Source: Bacteroidota bacterium (GTDB lineage Bacteria > Bacteroidota > Bacteroidia > Cytophagales > Cytophagaceae). From it: 64,000 nucleotides of DNA. This document shows positions 1-6,306 of this stretch, piece after piece (the first letter of the stretch is position 1; the number at the start of each line of letters is the position of its first letter). The notes beneath the pieces are model-generated. The model did no database searches, had not been told where the DNA came from, and saw nothing but the letters and a program-made list of their open reading frames with translations. A program made the translations under genes and the position numbers. Location: the NCBI GenBank assembly GCA_023458555.1, contig JAEWYS010000013.1, forward strand, positions 1 to 64,000. The letters run 5' to 3'.

Positions 1-59
1 GCTTCACGAAGTATCTGCATCTTCTGTTCTACACTAAAATGTCTTCTTGTTTTTCCCAT
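1..59 (-). CDS. IS3-family transposase OrfA, N-terminal fragment (runs off the left edge)
   Basis: Only the first 19-20 codons are in the window. They read MGKTRRHFSVEQKMQILREA, which looks like the start of the HTH_Tnp_1 helix-turn-helix of IS3-family OrfA proteins (basic start, then E-Q-K-x-x-I-L-R-E-A). The ATG is at 57-59 on the minus strand. It lies 68 bp from the presumed element end at 127, the usual distance between the left inverted repeat and orfA in IS3-type elements. OrfA binds the element ends, and in intact copies a frameshift joins it to the OrfB DDE transposase. Whether this copy is intact cannot be seen. Family assignment rests on a short peptide. Confidence 0.7.
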   Translation of the reverse strand, partial: MGKTRRHFSVEQKMQILRE

Positions 60-127
60 TAATTTACTAAGTTAACTCTACTAAATTATTTCCCAAATTT
101 AGTCCAGTCTATTACGGGGCTAGGACA
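1..127 (-). mobile_element. End of an IS3-like insertion sequence inside a CRISPR repeat
   Basis: On the minus strand the element would begin TGTCCTAGCCCCGTAATAGA, a TG-start end typical of IS3-type terminal repeats, followed after 68 bp by the orfA start codon. At 128 the sequence switches abruptly to the last 13 bases of the CRISPR repeat (gtacgattaaaag). The junction therefore shows an insertion within a repeat. The other end and the target duplication lie outside the window. Confidence 0.7.
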
Positions 128-1508
128 GTACGATTAAAAGATTATTTACCAGAGACAGTCTTCCATTACAGCCTAATTTCAATTCCAACATGGTACGATT
201 AAAAGAAAATGAGCAAAGTAGGAGACATTTTTAAAGGGATATTTCAATTCCAACATGGTACGATTAAAAGTCTCGGCCCCCGAAGGGATTTTGATTATAT
301 AAGCATTATTTCAATTCCAACATGGTACGATTAAAAGTTTAATGCAAGAACCATCTGCTCATGAAACTCTTCCATTTCAATTCCAACATGGTACGATTAA
401 AAGGTTAATGCTCCGCCATCCCTTAAATGCAAATAGGCAGATTTCAATTCCAACATGGTACGATTAAAAGAACTCTTATCACGTTAAAATTCCTTCTGGG
501 ACAATATTTCAATTCCAACATGGTACGATTAAAAGATTATTTACCAGCGACAGTCTTCCATTGCAGCCTAATTTCAATTCCAACATGGTACGATTAAAAG
601 TCTCTTTTTTTCCTCCTGAGCCTCAATATCTTTTAAAAATTTCAATTCCAACATGGTACGATTAAAAGAGTTAGCAGCAATGGCCGTACTCAGCACGTAA
701 CATAATTTCAATTCCAACATGGTACGATTAAAAGTAACTTGATGTATATTTGTGCTACCCTTTGGCATATTTCAATTCCAACATGGTACGATTAAAAGCG
801 GCGTTTGGCTGTTTTTTATATGCCTTTACATCATTTCAATTCCAACATGGTACGATTAAAAGTCTGGCGACCTAATGAAGCTTGCTGCTGGTGTCGGATT
901 TCAATTCCAACATGGTACGATTAAAAGCCATTTATCCAGCCCGACAATGTTGATTTGTCCGATTTCAATTCCAACATGGTACGATTAAAAGACAAGGCGA
1001 AAGTTGAGAAGATAGGGTTGATGTTATTTCAATTCCAACATGGTACGATTAAAAGTACCTTGCCAGGTACTCTTGCTCAAATACATCATCATTTCAATTC
1101 CAACATGGTACGATTAAAAGTCAACACCGTGTATAATTCCCTTTTCCCCATACTATTTCAATTCCAACATGGTACGATTAAAAGTGCTCAAACGGGTAGC
1201 CTTTTTATTTCAAAAATGATTTCAATTCCAACATGGTACGATTAAAAGGCGCAAGTCTTCAAAGATTAGCAAAAGCACACACATTTCAATTCCAACATGG
1301 TACGATTAAAAGCTGAATGAAGCGATATAGTTACGATAGATCCCTGATTTCAATTCCAACATGGTACGATTAAAAGAAAATCAAAATCTTGTGATTAAAT
1401 GATCGTCACCGCATTTCAATTCCAACATGGTACGATTAAAAGTGTTCATATAATGACGCGTATGTTACTCGGAGATACATTTCAATTCCAACATGGTACG
1501 ATTAAAAG
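128..1508 (-). CRISPR. CRISPR array: 21 full 30-bp repeats plus one truncated repeat, 21 spacers
   Basis: Full repeats start at 176, 241, 308, 374, 441, 506, 571, 639, 705, 769, 833, 898, 962, 1026, 1091, 1155, 1219, 1283, 1347, 1413 and 1479. All appear identical, beginning ATTTCAATTCC and ending TACGATTAAAAG on the plus strand. Positions 128-140 are the 3' 13 bases of a further repeat cut by the IS. Spacers are 34-38 nt. The complementary strand ends in ATTGAAAT, the usual 8-nt 5' handle of type I crRNA, and cas2 lies to the right, so the array is probably transcribed leftwards from a leader at 1509-1710. The newest spacer would then be 1443-1478 and the oldest those near the IS. Spacers 141-175 and 536-570 are near duplicates. 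The rest of the array may continue beyond the IS, outside the window. Confidence 0.98.
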
Positions 1509-1710
1509 CCGTTTGATTGGCCTACATAAATATCAGTAAATTCGGGGATACTTCAACTACAAAAACAGACTTTTTATTATACTTTTGTCGTCGATCGGCA
1601 ATGATATGATTTTGCCCGGGGATCGACGACTGCTATAAATCAAACAGTTAGACACTTTTCACCATAAACTGTCCATGCCAGAACCCCTACTTCCGGTCGA
1701 TCGACGACTT
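1509..1710 (-). promoter_or_regulatory. CRISPR leader with repeated GTCGTCGATC motif
   Basis: This AT-rich 202-bp stretch lies between the last repeat and cas2. The decamer GTCGTCGATC occurs three times: plus orientation at 1587-1596, minus orientation at 1621-1630 and 1699-1708. The first two form an inverted repeat with an added inner stem (GGCAA 1597-1601 with TTGCC 1612-1616), giving a large hairpin. The third copy ends two bases from the cas2 stop codon. The position fits a leader that promotes transcription and directs spacer integration at 1508. The exact promoter is not clear by eye. Confidence 0.7.
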
Positions 1711-1974
1711 TTACAGAAAATTATCCAACTCATTCTTCTCTTTGCCAATCACTTCCTTCTTGAGCCATTTTTCCTCTCTGCTTTGAAAAATAATTAGCGA
1801 ATCTTCTGATTTATCCATAATTTTTGAAGCTTCCACCTTAAGTTCTTTAAGCTTTACTTCAGTAATCTCTCCTTCAAAAACGGAGTTCTGAATCCAATTG
1901 AGGTACCTGCGACATAGCTTTAGCATTTTAGCCACACGGCGCTCTCCTACATCATAAACAAGAATTATATACAT
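1711..1974 (-). CDS. cas2: CRISPR-associated endoribonuclease/integration factor Cas2
   Basis: The 87-residue protein starts MYIILVYDVGERRVAKMLKLCRRYL, the ferredoxin-like Cas2 start with the conserved Asp8 after beta-1 (YDV). Length is normal for Cas2. Cas2 forms the central dimer of the Cas1-Cas2 integrase that inserts new spacers at the leader end. It is the last cas gene, on the same strand as the rest, and directly precedes the leader. Only a broken S23-type gene separates it from cas1; the pseudogene stop is four bases before the cas2 ATG, so cas2 expression probably still depends on the long cas transcript. Confidence 0.95.
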   Translation of the reverse strand: MYIILVYDVGERRVAKMLKLCRRYLNWIQNSVFEGEITEVKLKELKVEASKIMDKSEDSLIIFQSREEKWLKKEVIGKEKNELDNFL

Positions 1975-1977
1975 AGA

Positions 1978-2358
1978 TCAGGATTGAGGATTGAAAAAAT
2001 TTACAATTTCTTTCGTTTGTGCCTTATTTGTTATTTTCACCAGTTCTTCCGCTTCTTTCAATAAGGGATTTATTTTTACCACCTCAATAATTCTTGATTC
2101 CAGTAGTAATTCTAACCAAAACAGCGATTCATCCACTTCTTCTACGACGATCGAAATTTTACTAAAAACTCGGCTTCCGATCTGGCCCGACAAGCTGCCC
2201 GATAGTTTGCCGTAACAGAAGTCGCACTTTGCAAAAGCTGTCTGTCCATTACTCCAGCTTCATTTGTTTGAGGCAATTTTTTGAAACAACATGACAATAT
2301 CAAGCGCAAAACGCTTCGTCCTTTGTTTAAAAGCCTCAACTTTTTCGATAGTGTTCAT
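1978..2358 (-). pseudogene. S23 / four-helix-bundle (23S rRNA IVS-type) protein, two frameshifts
   Basis: Three pieces in different frames together make one family member. An N-terminal piece (ATG at 2356-2358, MNTIEKVEAFKQRTKRFALD) is followed by a middle piece with LPQTNEAGVMDRQLLQSAT and NYRAACRARSEAEFLVK, then a C-terminal piece with ISIVVEEVDESLFWLELLL and LLKEAEELVKI. The order and motifs match four-helix-bundle proteins of the IVS/S23 type, also related to the Avd proteins of diversity-generating systems. The first frame change is at a run of six A on the coding strand (CAAAAAATTG), the second near AAAATTTCG. Upstream (2370-2445) the coding strand is purine-rich with repeated GAGAGGTGAAGATTGAGA-like units. 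It is a passenger between cas1 and cas2 and probably non-functional. Two sequencing errors are the alternative. Confidence 0.8.
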
Positions 2359-2445
2359 AACTGTTTTAATATCAATTCATCTTTCCTCCCCCTTTCATTT
2401 CTCAATCTTCACCTCTCAACATTCATCCCTCATCCCTTTTTTAAT

Positions 2446-3450
2446 CTACCACCATATTTTAAACGGCTTATATTCTTCGATTTTCAAAATATGCTTGACC
2501 AGCTTGTAGCACTCCAGCTTCACCAGATGCTTATAGCTTACTTTCTTTTTCATCGTGCGATGCTGGATAGTTTCGCTAAGACGTTCCTCAAACGCCCTGA
2601 TAAATGCTTTCTTTCCCTTCTCTTTGAGCGTACAGCCATTCGTATGCACATCAAAGTCGGACGATTGCACTTCCTTTTTATTAATTACCCGGAAGATCAC
2701 TCTATCTACCAACAGCGGCTTGAAGACCTCAGCCAGATCCAGCGCCAGCGAATACCTTCTGGTACCTGGCTCGTGGAGAAAACTGATTGTCGGATTGAGC
2801 TGGGTATGATAAATCATATCCAGACAAAGCGTATAGCACATCATATTGCCAAAAGAGATCAACGCATTGACCTCGTTGAGCGGTGGCTGTTTTGTTCTTC
2901 CACCCATGGCAAGATCGGACAAAATGATATCAAACGCGTCATAATACGTTTGCCGGATATTGCCTTCTATACCCATCAATTCATCAATACGGATACTTTC
3001 GCCTATAGAAGCACGGTACATCTCGATCCGTTCGATTTCCTGATCAAGGTCTTTTTCCCGATTGGCATAATACCGCAGATTTCTGAGCATATTGGCACTG
3101 GCTCCGTCGATCAGACGGCAGGCTATATCCTGCCTTCGTTTCTTATCATAGTAGGCCAGTGTCTGCTCCACCTGCATCTTTCCCGCCAACAGATAATCTT
3201 TGGGCATAAACGAGCCGGTATAATGCTCATAGTAATCGAAAAAGTGTACGGTGATCCCGTTTTTAGCCAGGAAATTATATAAACTCGAGTTAGCATCCAG
3301 CGCCCCGAATACATACAGATCACTCACCCCTTCCACAGGTATATACTTGGGCGGCTGCTCATTGCCATCCTCGTCCGTTGCCACAAACTTGAGGGTATTG
3401 TCTTTCCGGCTCAGGCGGCCGGGATTGAATAAATAAAACGTTTTGCGCAT
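2446..3450 (-). CDS. cas1: CRISPR-associated endonuclease Cas1 (type I-B-like)
   Basis: At 334 residues it has normal Cas1 length, starting MRKTFYLFNPGRLSRKDNTL as in the I-B lineage. The metal-binding residues are visible: Glu193 (PPLNEVNALISF), His226 (SFLHEPGTRR) and Asp238/Glu241 (LALDLAEVFKPLLVDR). Cas1 is the integrase that inserts prespacers at the leader-repeat junction with Cas2, usually helped by Cas4. The gene lies between a GxxExxY passenger (upstream) and the broken S23 gene (downstream), all on one strand. A 333-codon open frame on the opposite strand is a shadow. Confidence 0.97.
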   Translation of the reverse strand: MRKTFYLFNPGRLSRKDNTLKFVATDEDGNEQPPKYIPVEGVSDLYVFGALDANSSLYNFLAKNGITVHFFDYYEHYTGSFMPKDYLLAGKMQVEQTLAYYDKKRRQDIACRLIDGASANMLRNLRYYANREKDLDQEIERIEMYRASIGESIRIDELMGIEGNIRQTYYDAFDIILSDLAMGGRTKQPPLNEVNALISFGNMMCYTLCLDMIYHTQLNPTISFLHEPGTRRYSLALDLAEVFKPLLVDRVIFRVINKKEVQSSDFDVHTNGCTLKEKGKKAFIRAFEERLSETIQHRTMKKKVSYKHLVKLECYKLVKHILKIEEYKPFKIWW

Positions 3451-3470
3451 AAGGTAAACTCAGAATAAAA

Positions 3471-4006
3471 GTCAGCACCGGGATTACACAGATTTAAAGA
3501 TTACCAGGATCAATCATCCTTGTAATCCAATAATTCATCAAATCCCGGAGCTGACAGTCTTTTATTGATCAGCCTCTTGAACTGCAAACTTGTGGCTCCA
3601 AAATTCAATAACAAACCCACTTCCAGCTTAAATGCCTCAAGATAATTTTTAGCCTGAGCCAAATGAACATCTTCCAGCTTAACCAAGGCTTTTAATTCAA
3701 CAATGATGTAGTCATTTACTAAAAAATCCACTCTTCTTGTGCCTATATACTCATTCCGATAATAAATCGGCATCTCCACTTCCCTTCCATAGAGAAGTCC
3801 ATTATACTGAAATTCGATTTCCAATGCTCTCTGGTAGATCACTTCCTGAAAACCATTACCAAGCTCACTATGCACCCGCATAGCGCTTCCAATTATTTTA
3901 TGTGTAATCTCTTCAAATTGAAAATCTTTCATGGTCAAAAATATAGTCTTAAAAAAATATTCCTAAATCCTGTCAATCTCGCAATCCGACAAATCCCGGT
4001 GCTGAC
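3471..4006. repeat. 15-bp perfect inverted repeats framing the GxxExxY gene
   Basis: GTCAGCACCGGGATT at 3471-3485 is exactly inverted as AATCCCGGTGCTGAC at 3992-4006. Inside each copy the similarity continues imperfectly for about 25 bp (shared GATT, AGATT and CAGGAT blocks). The outer end at 4006 is two bases from the cas4 stop codon (4009-4011). The arrangement defines a 536-bp cassette carrying one gene. Confidence 0.85.
3510..3938 (-). CDS. GxxExxY-family PD-(D/E)XK nuclease-like protein
   Basis: The 142-residue protein carries the family signature GFQEVIY at about residues 29-35 (G-x-x-E-x-x-Y). A PD-(D/E)XK-like core follows: RRVDFLVNDYIIVELKA supplies Asp and the E-x-K pair. The C-terminus LLLNFGATSLQFKRLI is also typical. 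The biochemical role of the family is not established; a nuclease fold is inferred from the motif. It sits between cas4 and cas1 on the same strand, inside 15-bp inverted repeats, and looks like an inserted cassette rather than a conserved cas gene. Whether it takes part in spacer acquisition, as the related-fold Cas4 does, is unknown. Confidence 0.9.
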   Translation of the reverse strand: MTMKDFQFEEITHKIIGSAMRVHSELGNGFQEVIYQRALEIEFQYNGLLYGREVEMPIYYRNEYIGTRRVDFLVNDYIIVELKALVKLEDVHLAQAKNYLEAFKLEVGLLLNFGATSLQFKRLINKRLSAPGFDELLDYKDD

Positions 4007-4008
4007 AA

Positions 4009-4524
4009 TTATTCCCCTTCACCGCTCCAGCAAAAGTCATAGTATGCACATTTTTTGCAAAGTTTCATTTGAATACGTTCGGGACAGTATTCCGAATCCA
4101 TAATCTTTTCTACCTCTTTCTTCACCTCCTCTATTCTGATACTATCCTCCCTTGTCAACTCAATCAGCGACCGGTGTTTCAGCTTTGGATATTCCAGAAT
4201 GCCTGTAACTCCTTCGATACCATTGTTTCCCAGAATATAGATATAATACTTTAGTTGCCATTCATGAGCGGTTTCTATCGCATCCGTTCGTTTAATTTCA
4301 TGGATAACCTTATTTTTTGAATCATAATAGTCAATTTTGACAGGCCCGACAGTGAGCTCTGTATACTTCTCAGAACGTTGGGGATAGCTTGTATCATGAA
4401 TAAGCTTGCCATCAGCTACCAGATCTGAAGTATGCTCCATTGTCAATCCATTGGAAAAAAGCCAGAGTTTCCGATGACAAACGAAATAATAGTGAATATG
4501 TGTACCGGTAATATTCATAATCAA
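4009..4524 (-). CDS. cas4: CRISPR-associated exonuclease Cas4
   Basis: The 171-residue protein shows the RecB-type core: HEIKRT (E-x-K, about residues 92-97) and QLKYYIY (Q-x-x-x-Y, about 109-115). Four cysteines fit the Fe-S cluster: one near residue 16 (FVCHRK) and three near the C-terminus (KLCKKCAYYDFCW). Cas4 trims prespacers and helps define PAM and orientation for Cas1-Cas2. In this locus cas4 has been separated from cas1 by the GxxExxY cassette and from cas7 by a REP transposase gene, whose stop is only 3 bp before the cas4 start. Confidence 0.95.
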   Translation of the reverse strand: MIMNITGTHIHYYFVCHRKLWLFSNGLTMEHTSDLVADGKLIHDTSYPQRSEKYTELTVGPVKIDYYDSKNKVIHEIKRTDAIETAHEWQLKYYIYILGNNGIEGVTGILEYPKLKHRSLIELTREDSIRIEEVKKEVEKIMDSEYCPERIQMKLCKKCAYYDFCWSGEGE

Positions 4525-4527
4525 TAG

Positions 4528-5139
4528 CTAAAATACAGGGTCCTGAAAACTGATCATATCCTGATGGAATTTCAGCAAGACTGCTCTGTCTCCGATCCAG
4601 TCGGTAAGATATCTACGATCCAACCTGGAAGGTTTATCAAACAGGTAGGCATGAATAGATGAATGTGGCCAATCGAAAAGATCCTTTACGAAGCCATGCT
4701 TGACTGGATTATTATGGATGTAAGCAATCAACTGCGTAAAGTAGCGGTCTTCTTCTACTTTCTTCCTTTTGAAGTTCGGAATAAAAAGACTTCCACGGCG
4801 ATCGTATCGTTTGTTGTACGCTTTTGTATACGCATTGAATAAATTCGAAAACTGTTGACTGATTATCGCAGATACACCTCCAAGGTTTTGAAAACCTTGG
4901 AGGTGTGGTTTCTTCCTCCGGACAAACGCCAGCACCTCTTCTTCGTTCCGTATCCGTATCATCAGATGAAGATGGTTCGGCATCAGGCAGTATGCATAAG
5001 TGGCCGCGACCGGATCAATATAATCGCCATAGCGCTGAAGAAAATACCGGTAGTTTTCCTCTTCCCGGAAAAGATTTTCGCTGCCATTCGCATGGGTATA
5101 TACATGATAGACGGTTTCTGCTTCAAAAATAGTGGTCAT
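4528..5139 (-). CDS. REP-associated Y1 (HUH) transposase, RAYT-like
   Basis: The 203-residue protein has the HUH motif in PNHLHLMIRI (about residues 54-63). A helix with the candidate catalytic Tyr follows (FSNLFNAYTKAYNKRYDRRGSLF, about 98-120), then AYIHNNPVKHGFV, which is characteristic of RAYTs. These enzymes nick single-stranded DNA and act on REP palindromes. A 33-bp palindrome lies just upstream of the start (5173-5205). A second, related one lies inside the gene (4874-4906) and encodes residues 78-88 (PHLQGFQNLGG) without breaking the frame. The gene is a passenger between cas7 and cas4, co-directional with them. Transposition activity is not shown. Confidence 0.92.
   Translation of the reverse strand: MTTIFEAETVYHVYTHANGSENLFREEENYRYFLQRYGDYIDPVAATYAYCLMPNHLHLMIRIRNEEEVLAFVRRKKPHLQGFQNLGGVSAIISQQFSNLFNAYTKAYNKRYDRRGSLFIPNFKRKKVEEDRYFTQLIAYIHNNPVKHGFVKDLFDWPHSSIHAYLFDKPSRLDRRYLTDWIGDRAVLLKFHQDMISFQDPVF
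4874..4906. repeat. REP-like palindrome within the RAYT coding sequence
   Basis: A perfect 16-bp inverted repeat with a one-base loop: acacctccaaggtttt, g, aaaaccttggaggtgt. It sits in frame in the RAYT gene, in a region variable in the family. Its core (CAAGGtTTTgAAAaCCTTG) resembles the palindrome at 5173-5205. Confidence 0.9.
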
Positions 5140-5172
5140 AGTAAAAAATAGCTGGGTTGATAGGTGACAGCT

Positions 5173-5205
5173 ATCCCTTCAAGGGTTTGAAACCCTTGAA
5201 GGGAT
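5173..5205. repeat. REP-like palindrome between cas7 and the RAYT gene
   Basis: A perfect 16-bp inverted repeat with a one-base loop: atcccttcaagggttt, g, aaacccttgaagggat. It lies in the 76-bp gap between the cas7 stop and the RAYT start, the usual place of a REP next to its transposase gene. In RNA it could form a strong hairpin that changes expression of downstream cas4-cas1-cas2, but no T-run follows, so it is not a typical terminator. Confidence 0.9.
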
Positions 5206-5215
5206 GCGAAGTCGG

Positions 5216-6295
5216 TTATTGCGCTGCCAGCTGATTTTCAAAATCAAAAGCGGATATTTTTTCAATCAGAGCTTTCTCAGCACGTTCGAGGGCATCGGCA
5301 GTTTCGCCTTTGGTATGTACATAGCCACCCGCTTGTAAAGCAATAAAAGTCTCCACGTTTAAAAGTGATTCATCAATAATCGGCTCTGCTCTGCGAGAAT
5401 CTTCCTCGGAAAGTTTAGCCCTTATGCTCCCCCCAATTATATTGGCATTACCACTAATCGATATTGCCAATGTATCCATTAAGCTAAAAGTACGTGATTG
5501 ATTGGAAGTTATTTTCCAGTTTATAATAGCGTTTGCCAAAGCCTTTGTCCATTTTGTTCTAAGTTCCTTGGGAGCCACCAGGCAATCACCAAATACATTT
5601 TGGGATACAATCCAGCCTGCTGCTTTTAGCTTTTCAATCGTATGCTCAGCCATCTCTGGCTCAAACGAGTTGAGACTAACAGAAAACAATCTGCGCAAAT
5701 CGATAGCTATGTCATAAACAAAAAGTCCTGTTGCTCGTTCCGCAGGATTTAACCATTTCCTACCCAAGCTTCTATCAGTATTTCCTTCTACTGATAAGAC
5801 CTCATTAATCTCTTCTTCATTGAGAACCCTTCCCTTATCATCTCTAACTATGACCACATTATTTGGCCTTTCACTTCTATCAAATGTCCCTGCCTCTCCA
5901 CCATTGGAATCTAACCCAGCTAGCAATGGATGTAATGCTCTCATAGCAGAAATAGACAAAGGGCTTCTTCGTTTCAATGTTCTTTCAGCTCCACCTTTTC
6001 CTGCTTTCATCCACCCACCAAAAAGCTGGTCTACATAGGTTGGGTCACAGGTACCGAAAACTTCTCCTTCTTTTAATTTCTTTTGCTTGTCGACTTCAAA
6101 TAGGAATGTTGTTGGAGAGGGATTCTGATTAATTTCCTCACAAAGTTTATCAATCAGAGAGCGCTTCACTTGTTGCCCACTTGAAAAAGGTATTCTTTTA
6201 TTAAATTGTACATCGTAATAGTACTTTTGTCCATTAGCAACGTTAAAAACGGAATGTTCGACTCTTTTAAGAGTTCTAATATAAATTGTGTTCAT
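5216..6295 (-). CDS. cas7: Cascade backbone protein Cas7 (Cst2/DevR-like)
   Basis: The 359-residue protein starts MNTIYIRTLKRVEHSVFNVANG and contains RIPFSSGQQVKRSLIDKL (about residues 34-51), the region where Cas7/Cst2/DevR proteins carry a conserved S-x-Q-x-x-R-R/K-x-L motif. It probably forms the helical filament along the crRNA in a type I-B Cascade. It starts 12 bp after the cas8 stop. Assignment as Cas7 comes from this motif, length and position; sequence identity to well-studied Cas7 proteins looks low by eye. Confidence 0.82.
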   Translation of the reverse strand: MNTIYIRTLKRVEHSVFNVANGQKYYYDVQFNKRIPFSSGQQVKRSLIDKLCEEINQNPSPTTFLFEVDKQKKLKEGEVFGTCDPTYVDQLFGGWMKAGKGGAERTLKRRSPLSISAMRALHPLLAGLDSNGGEAGTFDRSERPNNVVIVRDDKGRVLNEEEINEVLSVEGNTDRSLGRKWLNPAERATGLFVYDIAIDLRRLFSVSLNSFEPEMAEHTIEKLKAAGWIVSQNVFGDCLVAPKELRTKWTKALANAIINWKITSNQSRTFSLMDTLAISISGNANIIGGSIRAKLSEEDSRRAEPIIDESLLNVETFIALQAGGYVHTKGETADALERAEKALIEKISAFDFENQLAAQ

Positions 6296-6306
6296 TATTT
6301 ATATTT

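Noticed and set aside
574..1245. Open frames at 574-768 (minus) and 955-1245 (plus)
   Set aside because: They are made of CRISPR repeats and spacers; the translations repeat the same repeat-encoded peptide.
2281..3282. 333-codon plus-strand frame
   Set aside because: It is antisense to cas1, which has clear catalytic motifs; the plus-strand protein has no recognisable features.
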